DNA from: Pleodorina starrii
Taxonomy: Eukaryota > Chlorophyta > Chlorophyceae > Chlamydomonadales > Volvocaceae
Length of the DNA: 64,000 bases
Direction of reading: 5' to 3'
Assembly (NCBI GenBank): GCA_030267565.1
Contig: BRXU01000008.1
Location: 1,302,001-1,366,000, forward strand
Shown piece after piece: positions 39,334 through 52,900 of the stretch. A program made the translations under genes and the position numbers. The notes beneath the pieces are model-generated. The model saw only the letters and a program-made list of their open reading frames with translations, had not been told where the DNA came from and ran no database searches. The first letter of the stretch is position 1, and each line of letters opens with the position of its first letter.

Positions 39334-42300
39334 ATGAGGCGGCAGGCCGTTAACTGCCTCCGCGGTCTATGGCGGACGCAGGCTGGTGAGGCCCTAGACG
39401 TCTCCGTGTTCGGCCACGCCATCGTCGGGTCTTGAGCATCTGAAGCGTGCGCATCATGCAGGTGTCAGCAGCCTTGAGGCTTCCAATCAGGCTGGAGCTA
39501 TTTCGTTCGCTGCACAGGGCTTGCTGGGGCAGCAGGAGCGCAGCCTAAGGACTAGGTGCGTCGGCCTTTGCATCAACTTCCGTTGGGCAAGCAGCACCGC
39601 CTTTCGTGATTGCCACATTTCGTAATGCAGCTCTCTGGAGACGCCGTCGCGCATTGCGCCGCTCTCGGCGCTGCCCTGGTCGCTGCAAGCAGTCCGCACC
39701 GCGACTGCGGAGGCCCTTGTGCCCGCAAAGGTGAACAACTTCACCCTCAACTTCGGGCCGCAGCACCCAGCCGCCCACGGCGTGCTGCGCCTGGTGCTGG
39801 AGATGAACGGCGAGATTATCACACGCGCCGGTAAGAGCCCTGCCGTCGAGGGGCGGGGGGGAAGAGAAAGGCACGTTGGGAGGGTGCAGGGCGGGCGGAG
39901 GGCACGTCGGGAGGGTAAAGCTGCGAAGCTACCTAGGCATGCCCGACCGCCGTAACCCAGTCTCCCGTGCTCTTGCCCGTTGCCGTGTTTACAGACCCGC
40001 ACATCGGCCTCCTCCATCGCGGCACGGAGAAGCTGATCGAGTACAAGACGTACCTCCAGGCGCTCCCTTACTTCGACCGCCTGGACTACGTGTCCATGAT
40101 GTGCATGGAGCACTCGTACGTGCTCGCCATCGAGCAGCTGCTGAACCTGTCCGTGCCGCTGCGCGGCCAGTACATCCGCGTGCTGTACAGCGAGATCACG
40201 CGCGTGCTGAACCACCTGCTGGCCATCACCTGCCATTCCATGGACGTGGGCGCGCTGACGCCCTTCCTGTGGGCCTTCGAGGAGCGCGAAAAGCTCTTTG
40301 AGTTCTACGAGCGCGTGTCGGGTAGGCGCCTGGGGACTACGCTTGCTTGGGCGCGTGGGTAGGAGGGCTGCTGAGGGAGGGACAGTGACCCACGGGCCGG
40401 ACGTTGGTCGGGAAGCAGATGCGAGGGTCTCTGCTGCTTCCGCGTCACGCTTTGAACGACGACGAACCCGAGACCCCTGTCTTGATCATCCGCATTCCGC
40501 GCTTCCGCCTTGGTGGGATGATCGTGGTACTCTGTGCACACATAGTGCGGTGGATTCATTCGGTGCGTCGGCACATCTCTTGTCCGGGCTGCACCTGCAT
40601 GGCGCCACGCGGCCCCGCCCTCCTCTACATCGCGGCCCACGCTTTGTCGGAGGCTACTCCTTCGTCACAGCATGAGCGCATCCATAGAAATCCGACGCAT
40701 AATACATCCTGCGCGTTGAGCGGACATTCTTACCGCGTGCCGTGACCGCATTTGCTACCGTGCGGCCCTTCCCAGCACACCCCCGCACACCCCCGACACA
40801 GCTGCGGGGACAATCGTGTGTACCGTCATTCGACTCGGGACAGGGGCATCATCATACTGGGCCCGCTCCGTTTCATCCAACTCCCCGCGGTCGGTCGATC
40901 ACCCTTCCGCTGCCTCGCAGGCGCGCGCATGCACGCGGCGTACTTCCGCGTGGGCGGCGTGGCGCAGGATCTGCCGGTGGGCCTGCTGCGCGACATTTAC
41001 GACTGGGCGCGCCAGTTCAGCAGTCGCCTGGACGAAATCGAGGAGCTGCTGACGGGCAACCGCATCTGGAAGGAGCGCACCATTGATGTGGGCACCATCA
41101 CGGCGCAAATGGTGGGACCGGGCCCTGGGCCGGGGAAAGCGTAGCAGGGGGGCGTCGCGGAGGCGTGGCGAGGTGTGAGGCGAGGCAGTAAGAGGGGATC
41201 AGTGGAAACTGGGCGAACCACACGATTGTGGGGAAGAGGAGGGACTGGAATTGGGACGGGGGAAAACTGTTGTGCGGGCGGTCACCGCGGCTTTGCCTGG
41301 CGAGGGTGAGAAAGGGCTCTGGGGCCGGTCTCGGCAGCATTGGGCAGCGGCATGCAGCTTTCCTGGGGGGGGGGGGCGGGGCGGGGCGGAGCGGGGCGTG
41401 CGGGGCTCTTGGCCACAACTGGGGGCCGATAAGTTCCATGGAGGGAGGGTCAATGGGTATTTATGCCAATGAGTGTGTGCGTGTGTGTGCCCATGAGTCT
41501 GTGTGTGCGAGCTTTTTCTTTGCCGATTGCAAGCACGCAATTAAGGCCGTACGTCGCCGGCAGTATGCATCCATCTGAATCGCGGCAACGAGAGGCCATA
41601 TCTGCTGCGTCCGTCCTCGTGCTCAACACCTTTTTCCCCCTCTTCTTCCTTTCCTCCCCCTCGGCCCTTGCGATCCAGGCGTGGGACTGGGGCTGCTCGG
41701 GTCCCATCCTCCGCGCCAGCGGCATCGACTGGGACCTGCGCAAGACGCAGCCGTACGACGCGTACGGCCGCATGCAGTTCAACGTGCCCATCGCGGGCCA
41801 CGGCGACTGCTACGATCGCTACCTGGTGCGGCTGCAGGAGATGCGCGAGAGCCTGCGCATCATCTACCAGTGCCTCAACGAGATGCCAGACGGATTGTAC
41901 AAGAGCCCGGACGCCAAGGTGCGGCTGGCGGCCGGCACGGCGCCGACCCGCCTTGGTATAGCTGGTACCAAGGCGGGTCGGCGCCCGCCTTGGTAGCTGG
42001 TTCTTTCTTACAGTGGGGGGGGGGTCCCTGCGCAGGCTGCTTTAAGAACAGGAGCGCGATTCGATCCGTCGGGAAGGGGGGTAATTAGAACGGCCCGTCG
42101 GGAAGGGGGCTGGCCTGCATGGGCTTCCGTGAGAGCAGTAGAACAGCGCTTCGTGCAGCGCTACAAGCTCTTTCTGTCGTGCGGCGCTACGAACTCACGC
42201 ACATGTCGGCGGGGGGGGGGGAATTGCGCGGCCGACGGTCGGTTGATGGAGGGGTGGGACGGTTTGAAGCACCTGCATCAGCAAACCCCTGCCTCAATCC

Positions 42301-42760
42301 TGTGAACTGCAACTCCCAGAGGCGAATCGGGGCCAGCGGCACACGGGTGTGTGTGTGTGTGCGTCTCCCTATCCCCCGACTCTCCTCGCCTCTCGGCTTG
42401 CACTCGGCCCATCAACCCTAAAAAACCCTCTGCTCGCCCTTCCCTGCCGAGCAGGTGTGCCCGCCCAGCCGGTCCACCATGAAGCAGAGCATGGAGGCGC
42501 TCATCCACCACTTCAAGCTCTACACGGAGGGCTTCCACGTGCCGGCCGGCGAGACGTACCGCGCCGTGGAGGCGCCCAAGGGCGAGTTTGGCGTGTACCT
42601 GGTGTCGCGGGGCGGCAACCGGCCGTACCGGTGCAAGATCCGCTCGCCGGGCTACGCGCACCTGCAGATGATGGACGTCATGAGCAAGGGCGCGATGCTG
42701 GCTGACGTGGTAACCATCATCGGCACGATGGACGTGGTGTTTGGGGAGATTGACAGGTAG
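39334..42760 (+). CDS. NUO7: NADH:ubiquinone oxidoreductase 49-kDa subunit (complex I, Nad7/NDUFS2), nuclear-encoded
   Basis: Core subunit of mitochondrial complex I that helps form the quinone-binding site next to cluster N2. Seven predicted exons, all in phase: 39334-39385, 39462-39555, 39631-39830, 39995-40321, 40921-41111, 41679-41918, 42455-42760; 469 residues, close to the family length. The ATG sits in ACCATGA and opens an Arg-rich mitochondrial presequence ([16 protein letters not shown]). The mature part begins near [19 protein letters not shown], with the quinone-site His. It continues [50 protein letters not shown] and [20 protein letters not shown], ending [12 protein letters not shown]. 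The early exons are the least certain part. In most land plants this gene is mitochondrial; a nuclear copy is as in Chlamydomonas. Intron 6 carries a 20-bp-arm inverted repeat. Confidence 0.96.
41939..41985. repeat. Perfect inverted repeat, 20-bp arms, 7-base loop
   Basis: Left arm 41939-41958 (GGCGCCGACCCGCCTTGGTA) is exactly complementary to right arm 41966-41985. A third partial copy of the arm core (CGCCTTGGTAGCTGG) follows at 41986-42000. It lies in intron 6 of the complex I gene, just after exon 41679-41918, and would fold into a strong RNA or DNA hairpin. Confidence 0.95.
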
Positions 42761-43940
42761 AAAGCTGGGGAAGCTGGAGGCCCGGGAGTGGGGCGCCCCG
42801 GGGGAGGCGGTGGGTAAGGCTTAACGATGGGTGTGTTGTGTGTGTGCGTGGATGTGGGTTTGGGAGCGCTGCTTGCTGGCGTCGCTGCGGCGTGCTGGGT
42901 GGCGGTTTCGCCCACGTGTGGGCTTGAGAAGCCCGTTGCGCGGAGGCTTTGTCAAATGGTCGGTGCATGGCGCGTTTCTGTTTTTCTGATTTTTGCGACC
43001 TGGGCTTAAGAGCTCGCGGAGTTGCAGTGGTGCTTTGACCGCGGCTGGGCTCGACTACCCCGCTCTTTCGCGAGCGCGGATGACTTGGCTAATGAAGTTT
43101 GCCACGTCTCCGCGTTTTTTAGGAAGTGCGAGCACGAGCATGGCCGGGCAGATGCAGCCTTGGTATCGAGTCGATATCCGTATCAGCAGGCTGTGTTTGA
43201 CGACGTCCGGGTCAACCGTCAGGGTTTACTCCGTGGAGGTGACACATAGTTGCAGCGGTGGACAATGCTTGTTTGTGGATGTCTGTCGCTTTGAAGCGCG
43301 GCTTCTGGCTTGATAACCTGACAGTCGAACACCATAGGTGTAGCGGTGGGAGTTTTTGGGAGCGCGAAGGGCCCCGACGGCGGTTTAGAAGGGTTCTTCT
43401 GCAACCCACTGTCTAGAATATCGATTTCGGGGCTTGCACAGTCGGCAGTGTTATGCAAACCGAGGGTGCGCGAGTGCCCCTTAGGCCCAGTCGCGCACGC
43501 GTGCATCTCGGCGCTTATACTGCTTGACGCCGCATGCAGATGGGGCAATTGCGTACACTCATGTAAGCATTTGAAACATAGCAGTTGGAGAGTCGGCTCG
43601 GATTCTGCAGGACATCGCACGACAGTGAATCAGGACAACGCCTGCCGCAAAGACGTTTCTGTGTCTCCCACACATGACATTCAAGCCACTGGCAAAGACA
43701 GGGCACTCGAGGGTACAGGCCGCTAGGCACTTTGACGCGGGAACGCTACTCAGAAGTAGACGCAAGTCCAGATGATCCTGAAGTAATGGCTCTTGCAAAT
43801 ATAAAATCATTTGATGGGGCATATAACCACTGTTTTAATACGAGACTTGCTGAACTCCGCTGTTTTCCTTCTGAACACCTGGGACGTGCAGCCGTCCTCG
43901 GCCGAGCGGCCCATTTAAGGGCGTGACAGTATACCTTCAG
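42761..43940. other. Region between the complex I gene and the first recognised kinase exon
   Basis: This stretch should contain the 3' UTR of the complex I gene plus the promoter and unrecognised 5' exons of the kinase gene. Two open plus frames (about 43022-43249 and 43732-43926) give protein-like translations (for example SRYPYQQAVFDDVRVNRQG, and SFDGAYNHCFNTRLAELR), but I could not join them to the kinase in phase. Confidence 0.4.
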
Positions 43941-46900
43941 GCAGCCTTTGCTGACCTTGTCCAGGAGGACGGGGCGCACCAACTTGTCGGCGCCCTATCT
44001 TCGGGGTCGCTGCACGTAAGCTGCATCCTCACATGGAGCACACCGAGACAACAAGTCAATCGGGATACTGAAGGGCGGGTGCTCCAAGGCGCTGTGGGGA
44101 GTCAGATGCCCCAGGTAGAGCTCGCAATGAAGGCTGTTCCATCGTCGAGCCCTGGCCTGGTGCATGTGTTTTCAGACGTGTTTTGTTCACCTCTTTCATG
44201 AACATACACGTTGTACCGACCGCCTGTGCCAGGTTGGGGAGCTTGCCGAATGCAGAAAGATATGGTACCTGCCGAGGCCATGAAGAAGTCTGAGCTTGAG
44301 CGCAGGGTACGCATGATGTTGTACGCTTGCGTTGTCGTATCCGGAATACACTTGCTGACAGTGTCATGTGCTGGACGTGTTTTGCAGCTGGCACCCGTGG
44401 TGGCCGGTCAGGAGCTGGCGTCGGCCGTAATTCAGGACACGGTGAAGTACTTGGGCATACAGGCGACTGGGATTTCACGCTTAAACGGCCCGTACCTGCA
44501 AGTCCGCCCGGTGAGCGTTTGTTGGGGAGGGAGGCGGGTTTTGGGGGGAGATGCCGGGGAAAGGAGACCGCGGGGCGAAGGGCCGTAGTTGTGCAGGTGC
44601 GCTCATGGAGCGTTCGCACCATTAACATTACACCTGCAAACGTCAGCATTGCCTTTGGTTGCGATTTGGGTCAGAGCCTTGGGCCAGCAATTTGGGTCAG
44701 CGCCAGCGACAGAGTGTTTATAGGCACCATGCAGTGGAAACGTATTCGCACCGCACCGTTCAGACATGCTCTCTCTGAGGATGATAAGCTACGTGCTGCC
44801 CTCGGGCACATTACGGTCTCCACTCTGTCGATGCGTCATTACCTCGCCCTGCGATATGCCACTTAGGCTGGGAACAACGCCTCCGACATACTGCTGGTGG
44901 GCAGCTGGCGCGCGCACTTTCCCCCGGGAGGTGATGGGAGCGGGCCCGTACTCGACAGCCTGACGACAGTGCTCCCAAAGCCGTCGCAAACGGCGCTGCT
45001 TGGGCAAGCTCCAGGGAACAACGCTGCCCCCAGAGCGGCGGCTGGAGCGCATCCGAACCTGCTGACAACGCCGGCGGCAGCTGCTGCAGCCGCAGCTTCG
45101 GCTTCTTCCGGAGACCGGGCGCTCGTGGACCCCAAGGGCCAGCAAAGGCAAGGCGCGGGCGCCGCGCAGGTGGCAGCGCAGGCCGGCGGAGGCGGCTCCC
45201 CGGAGACGATGAATCTGGAATATCAGGCTCGCCACCATCCGGGCCCCGTCCACGGGGCCACGCAGCCGTTGAGCTTGGCGGGTGATCGGAAGGGGCCCAT
45301 CATCGAAGAGTACCACTCCGATTCCGAGGCAGGGGCCCCTGAAGGCGCCGCCAGCGACTCGCCCCAACAGCAGCACCAGCAGCATCACCACGGTCACCAT
45401 GTGCACGGCCACCGCCACCATCACTGCCGGGGGCAGCAAGGGACAGCGCCAGGCGCGCAGCTGACGGCGCCCATGGAAGCCGACCCAGATCGGATGATGG
45501 AGGATGCGTCAGCACCGCAGCAAGCGCAGCCACAGGAAGGGGGAGACCAGCGGCCCTTGAGTGTCAACCGGGTGCCTTGGGGCGATAAGCAAGGTGTGCT
45601 GGAGGGATCGCCCGGTGGCAGCGGCCGATACGCGAACGTGCAAGGTGGGAACGGGGCAGAGTTGGTGCGCATGTGGCGTAAGGAGGGGCCGGCTTTCGTA
45701 AAATAAATGCGGTTGCTCGGGCAGTGGAGGGTTGCCAACCCAGGCGGCTTTATTTTTGCTAGCTTGCTATTATATGCTTGTTGTTTATCTCAAATTTCTT
45801 ATCAGCCTCCTATACCATCAGCTTCGCTTTTGCTTCATAGCGGCTTCCGCTTCCCCTGCCCCGTTTCCCGGTGTTGTCTTCTCTTCGCTGCGTGACACCT
45901 GCTGTCCTTTCTGTTGGCTCCAGCGGTAATGTTTTGTTCATGTGGTGCGGTTCACGATGCCCCACAGGCCCTGGGCTGGCTATGGCAGGGGCCCTGGCGT
46001 CTGCTGCCGCGTCGAGGGCTGCGGCCGCGGGCTCACCCCGTGCGGGCGCGATCGTACCCATTGTCGGAAGCGTACTTCTCAGTCCGCGGCCCCGCTCCGA
46101 ATGGGAGCTTGACCCGTCCAAAATCGCGATTGGTCGCCGGTTGGCCGTTGGCGGGTTCGGGGAGGTATTCCTGGCCAAGTACGAGGGCACGCTGGTGGCC
46201 GTGAAGCGGCTCCTGGCGACGGATTCAGGTACTAGCGTCGCAGTTCCCGGGGGTTCCGGGTACAGACATGGGATGCGGGGCATGACAGTTGCAGAACAGG
46301 CATGGGGATCTAACTCGCGTGAGCAGCGTTTGGGGCCATGCGAGGCTGGTTGCTGGCTGTGCCCATTTCGAACCCCAGAGGAGGGCATCGCTGGTCTGTT
46401 TCTGAAGGCCTCCGCCTCCCTACAGGCCCGCTCGCCCCCAGTCTGAAGCGCGCTTTTGCCGCCATCCTTTCCAATTGTGTTTGTTCAGACACGGCGCGGC
46501 GTTTCGTGGACGAGGTGCACATGCTGGCAAGGCTTCGCCACCCCAACCTGCTGCTGGTGCGGAGGGAAAGGGGGCCCCACGAGTTTGCGTCATTGTGATC
46601 GGTCGCCATTCGCGTTAGACCAGGACCGCATGACACCTACATAATCTTAACCAGCCGCTTGTTGCAAACGCTGCAACGTCTCATGGGTAGCCGTTGCCAG
46701 TGGTTGTTTCTTGTTACTCCCCAATGTGGGCCGCGTTTCTGATAGAGCCCCGCGGCTTCCTGGCCTCAGAATCACGCCTGACGATAAATGGATCGTCGCT
46801 TACCGCCCGCGCAGTTCATGGGCTATACCCTAACGCCCGAGCCGTCGATCGTAACCGAATTCATGGCGCGTGGCAGCCTCTTCCACATCCTCCGCCAGGC

Positions 46901-49900
46901 CGGCAACAGGCCGCCGGAGCTGCGCATGCAGCGCGCGGTGGCGATGGCTGTTGCGCGCGGCATGGCCTATCTGCACAGCCGCATGCCACCCATTCTGCAT
47001 CTGGACCTCAAGAGCCCCAACGTGCTCGTGGACGACCGGTGGAGGGTCAAGATTGCAGGTGCGGATGTGGGTCAGGGTCCAGTCGCTGCCCCCCACGGTG
47101 CACACGGGAAGCGGAGGCCAAGGCGGTGGAGCCGGAGGACCCCGGCTTTACACGGGCAGCAGCTGCCTAGCGCGGGTTGCAGTTTCGACACCGTATTCAC
47201 GCTGTCCTCGACTATGGCTGCGGCTTGTCTTTTTGTGCAAGGCCGGCCATTAAGCGCCAACCTTCCGGCCTGGGATGCACGAACCCGTGCGTTTCTGGAG
47301 GCTGGCAGCTACCCTTTTCACTGAAATGTAGCGTTTTTTTGTACTCCTTTCAATGTTGACGCCGTTGTGCAGATTTCGGTTTGTCGCGTGTACGGCAACG
47401 CACGTACGTGTCGTCGGGCGCGGCCGCCGGGTCGCCCGAATGGATGGCGCCCGAGGTACTCCGCTGCGACCACTACGCCGAGGCGGCGGACGTTTACAGG
47501 TAAGGCGGGCGAGCTCAATGAACGCGAACCTCACGTGAGCAAGAGAACCACAGTAGCAAGCACCGCGAGCTAGATTACCTCCTTACTAACAAGATAGGGA
47601 CCACGGCACAACCTGGTAGCTTCGTTCTGTTGCAAACCTCGCGTCGCCTGTCGGTCATGATGCTGTTTAGCAATGCTGCTGCCGGTGTGCCGTCCGCAGT
47701 TACGGCGTCATCCTGTGGGAGCTGCTGACGGGGCAGGCGCCGTGGGCCGACCTGAACGCCATGCAGGTGAGCATGCAAGCTTTGCTGGATTCTCCGCTAC
47801 GAAGGGCTCTTTCCTTTCTGGTTCACCAGCACAGCCGCCTTGATGCGTTGCTGGTCCGGTCGTTGAGCTCGAACCCGCCCTCCTGCAACATCAATAGGGC
47901 AGCCGCCGTCACTATTAGAAATCGTGCCATGTGCCAATTTAAGGTATTGGAATTGTTGCGCAACTGTATGCTGCGAATCCAGCAGACCCCTGGATCGCAC
48001 AGACAAGAAAATTCCCATCAAAAGCGTGCTTACACATCCGCTCGCCTGCATCCGTGCAGGTCGTCGGCGCTGTGGGCTTCGCCCGGCGGAGCCTGCCGGA
48101 CCCGGCCGAGGGCGATGCTGTGCTGCTGCGCCTTTGCAAGGCCTGCCGCGCGTTCGAGCCCTCCCAGCGGCCGACCTTCGCGCAAGTCGTGGAGTCCCTG
48201 GAGAGCCACCTACAACCCCTTGCTCCACCGGCAGTCGGGAGCGGCCCTCCCGCCATTGCTGGCCAGGAGGCAGCAGCGGGCTTTCCGCCCGCCCGCACGG
48301 ATGCCGGGAAGCTGCCGCTTCCGCCCATGCCGGCGCCCCCAGAACCGACAGCGGCAGCCCCGCCGCCGGAGGGCACTCTTCAGGCAGCAGGGAACCCGAC
48401 AGGAGCGGCGGATGGCCGTGGGGGCTTCGCCACTTCGGCGCCGCTTACAGTTGCCGATGCGTCGGCCGCGACGCGCATCACCCGCCGCCACAGTCTCGCC
48501 GCCAGCCCTGACGCCAACGACCTTCTCGCGACCGCCGTCAGACCGGTCGGTGGCTCCGGCGGGAGCTTCACCATGGGTGGCGGCCCGCCGCGGCTGGACG
48601 CGCGCTTCGCTTCGGTGCATGAATCGCCGCGGTCGCGGCGTCGCTACCGCAGCCCGCGGGGGGAGGATATGGTGGGCCCGCCGGCCATCACCGCGCGTCT
48701 GCAGGACGGCCGCAAGACACCATCGCCGAGGACGTCGGGTGGTTGGTGGCAGGGCGCATCGGAGGCACGAGAAGAGCAGCAGCAGCCAGCCGCGCAGCCA
48801 CAGCCGCAGGGACCGGAATCCGGGGGTCCCGGCGTGCGACTGATGCCTGCAAACGCGTCACCTTTCGCCGCGGTGGCGGCCACGGACTTTGGCCCCGAGA
48901 GCATACGCAGCTTGCGGAAGCTGCATGTGGACTCGGTCGGCGGCAACGCGCCGGTAAGCGACGGCGGCGGCGTTGGCAACGGCACCCGCGATGCCATCGT
49001 CGACGGCGTCGCGACGGCAGAGCCCCATCCTATGGATCTTGGCCGCCCGCCAGCGCGCTCTGTGCCTCCCCAGCTGTTTTCGAATGGAACGCCAGACGCA
49101 CTGCCGCTGCCGCGGGAAACGGCACCGGAGGTGCCCACGTCATCGGCACCGGCTGACGTGAAAGGAGGCGCCGGGGCCGCGGCGGCTGCGTCGGCGATGC
49201 CGCAGGATAGCGGCCAGTCTAGCCCCGCACTGGGTGGCCAGCCGCAAGGTCAGGCCCAGGATTCTAGCCCGCATGACCATCCGCAGGAGTTTATCCAGCA
49301 TAGGCATCAGGAGCAAGCGCAGCCGCTAGATAATAGGCACCAGGTGCCATGGCAGGCTGAGCAGCAGCAGCCCCGGCAGACGGAGCAGCAGTGGGAAATG
49401 CAGTCGGCAACAGTCCTGGAGCAGCATAGCCAGAAGGCGCAGCAGCAGCAGTACCACCACCAACAGCAGCAGCAGCAGCAGCTACAGGAACAGCAACATC
49501 AGCCGGATCAGGTTCCTGGAAGTGCGTCACTGGGGCGGCAAGTGCAGCCGGGTCGCCTGCACGGGCGCCCCGGCCACCGCCGCGTGAACAGCGACGAGGC
49601 CAGCCGCCTGCAATACCTGCACGCCGCGGGCAACGTGTCCACGGCGACTGGCGTGTCCGGCATGGCGGGAGCCATCGGGCCGTCGCCACAGGCGCAGCAT
49701 CCGCAGCCTCAGCAGCGTGTGTTGGGCGCCGTTGCCACTGGGGGTCCTGCGCCTGCTGCCGGCGCCGCCGGAGGCGTCAGCAGCGGCGGCATGGCGCCTC
49801 CCCAGTTCCGGCGGGGCCGTAGTCTCGCGCGCAACAGCGCCCCAATGCGCTACACATACGGCGGCTCGTCTTCGGGAACGGTGGCGGCGCTGCAGCTGCA

Positions 49901-52900
49901 CCAGCTTCAGTCGCCGCCGCGACCCAGGTCGATCCACGGTCCGGTCTACGTACCGACCATGCATCAGCAGGTCCTGACGGCGAACGCCGAGGCGGCAATG
50001 GGCGCAGTGGCGCACGGTGCGTACCAGCAGCCACACCTGGGCGCAACAACCCCCGCCACGCCCGGCGGCGGCAGCAGCGGCTTGGCGTCTGGCGCGGCCG
50101 CTCTATCGCTGAGCCCGGCCTCCGATGGCACTGGGCTTGTGTCGGATGCAGGGGGCCCGCGGTTGGCGGAGCTGCGCGACCGGGACCTGGCAGCAGCGGG
50201 CGCAGCCGGCGGGGCGGACCCTTGGCCGGACACCCACAGCGAGCTGAGCTTTGCCTTCATTCTGCGGGACAATGTCAGCGTGTGCTCGGACGATTACATC
50301 CAGTGCGCGTCGCTGGACCGGCTGCCGCTGCTTGAGGAGAGCGAGCTGACGGTAAGGGAGCTGCGGCTGTGCTGTCCTTTCTCTTGGCCTCATCCTGCAA
50401 ATCCTCACCGTTCTCGCAACCCTGCTGCCTGGCCACTCGCAGGATCCTGCCGGCGACGATTCGGACGCAGCCGGCGAAGACGATGTGGGCCCCCAGTCCG
50501 AGGCGGACGCGGTGGCGGCGGCGGTGGCCCCCAGCGGCGGTGCGGAGGAGTTTGCCGCCGGACCCAAGGCGGAAGCCGACTTTGAGCTGCCCTGCCCCTT
50601 CCTGCACGCCGGGCAGCCACAGCAGGCGCAGCAGCTCAGCGGCGCGAAGCCGCTGTCGCCTTTTGCGGTGGAGGCCTGTGCGCGTCCGCCGCCGGCTGCT
50701 CCCCAGGAGAACACCCCCGCCCCGGAGGCGGACCTGTGGGCGGCCCTGCAGTCGCACAGCTCTGGCGGCCTCGGCCGCGGCTCGTCAGGTCACCACCTGG
50801 GCTCGCAACCCAACGGCGGGACGGGCTCGCCGCATCAACAGCATCGCGTCAGCGGCGGCGACGGCAGCAACGCGGGGTGTGACGCAATGCAGACGGGCGG
50901 CAGCCTGCCACACTCGCGCCAGTCCAGTGACAGCAGCCGCGGTAGCGGCCAGCTTGACCCGTCGCCCAGGACGGACGGTGACCAGGCGCCCAAGACGCAT
51001 CCGCGCCTGCCCAACGGCGGCGGCACCACCACGTATCGCAGCGGCCGCTTCAAGGTGACCATTGAGCCCGCGTGCTCGGACCCGCCGCCGCCGCCGCTGC
51101 AGCATGCCCTGCCGCAGCCGAATCAGCACCTGCAGCAGCCCTTCCCAGCAGGTGACGACCAGCAGCTGCAGCAGTTCCAGTCACTGCCGCAAGCGCGTCA
51201 CGATGCGGCGGCGGTGCCCGCGGGGTGCTGCGCTGACTGCGGCATTGGTGAGGCTGCAGATGCAGGAGCTGGTGGGTGCGCGCCGGCCGCGGCATGGCTG
51301 CCGGTATCCGCCTCTTTGCCCGTCAATGGCGCGTTGTCAGCCGCGGCGCCGGCACTGCCTGACGCCATGAGCACGGAGCAGGCCGCGGCAGGCCCGGCGG
51401 CCCCCAACGGTGGCGCTGGCGCCGGAGCCGGCGGGAACGGTGGCAACGCCAGCGGCCTGGCATCGCCCCACGGCACGGGCGCTGCGCCGACGGCGGTGGT
51501 AACCCCCCTGGGCGAGTCGCCTAGCGGTGCGTCTGGGAGGCTTCGCAATGGCCATCACTCGCACGGCAACCTGCACGGCGAGCTTTCTGGGGGGCCGCCG
51601 GTGGCGCTGAACAGCGTCACGATGTACAGGAAGGGCCGCTTCTTCGTGTCCCACGCCGCTGCGGGTACGCACTCGCTCTCCGTCATCAACCCCAACGCCG
51701 CGTCGGCTTGCCCCGCCGCCGGATGCGGCGGCGGCGCCTGCACCGGCGCCGGCGGGTCCGGCGGGGCCTCTAGGGCCGAGTCGTTGGCGGAAGAGTCTGA
51801 GGAGCACGACGCCGCCAGCGGCCCGACGTCGCCCTTCGCCTGCGTGACTGCGGCCGCGGTGCCCTTTGGCCGCGCCGGCAGCCAGAACGGCATGATGGAA
51901 GGCGGCGCGCCCTCGGCACCGCAAGCCGCCAAGCCGTCGTGGGCAGCGGTCGTGGCCATGGGGACGGCACAGGACACGCCGCGTCAGGGCCCGATGAGCA
52001 GGCAGTACAGCAGGGGAAGGTTCACGGTCGCGGAGTCGATTGTGGCGGCGCCAACCGTGGATCCTCGGCGGACGTCATCCGGCAGCGCGGGTGGCGACCC
52101 GCCGGCCACAGCGGCGGACCTGGTTTGGGCGCAGAAACCGCCCTGCGCTGCGGCTGCAGGCGTCAGCGCGGCGTCTTCGCCGCAAGGCTCGCTGGCAGCT
52201 GCGCTGCCTCCGGCCTTTGCAGGGCAAGACGATTCCCGAAGCGGAGGCAGCGTACTGAAGTCCCAACAGCAGGCCTCCCTGCAGGCGCCCATGCCAGCTC
52301 TGCCACGATTGGCTCATCTGCACGTTTCGCGCCTGCAGACGGCATCGTCATGCCCGGACGTAGGGTCAGCGCCGGCCGGCGGCAGTGGCAGTGGAGGCAG
52401 CGGTTGCGGAGGGAGCGGCCCCCACACAGCGCCCGCGAGCCCGAAAGCCGAGAACGTGGTTGTGCGGCGAGTGGGGCGCTTCACGGTCCGCGAGATGGAG
52501 GGCGGGTCCAACGCGTCGAGCCGGGGGAACAGCAACAGCGGCACGCCCGTGGACGCACACCCGCGCGCCGACTTGCAGTCTGCAGGTACGACTTTTTGTA
52601 GCCCTGCAGTGTTGCGGTTTTCCCCGCGCAACGTCCGTGCGCACTTGATGATGATATCAGTTCGCCGCCTGCGAGTAGAGAATCGCTACCTTTCTTCCGT
52701 TCTGCACCCTCACTGACAATGCCCCCGTGTCATACCATCACTGCTGGCTCTGTCTCGCAGGGCAAGCTACCACCGGCGTGCCACAGGGCCGTGGCGGCAG
52801 TGCGGGCGGTGCGGCAGCCGGGCACGTGCACGGCTCTCCGCCGGAGGAAGGGATGGTGCCCAGCAGCCACCACAGCAGCAGCTGCAGCTTCGCGTCAGCT

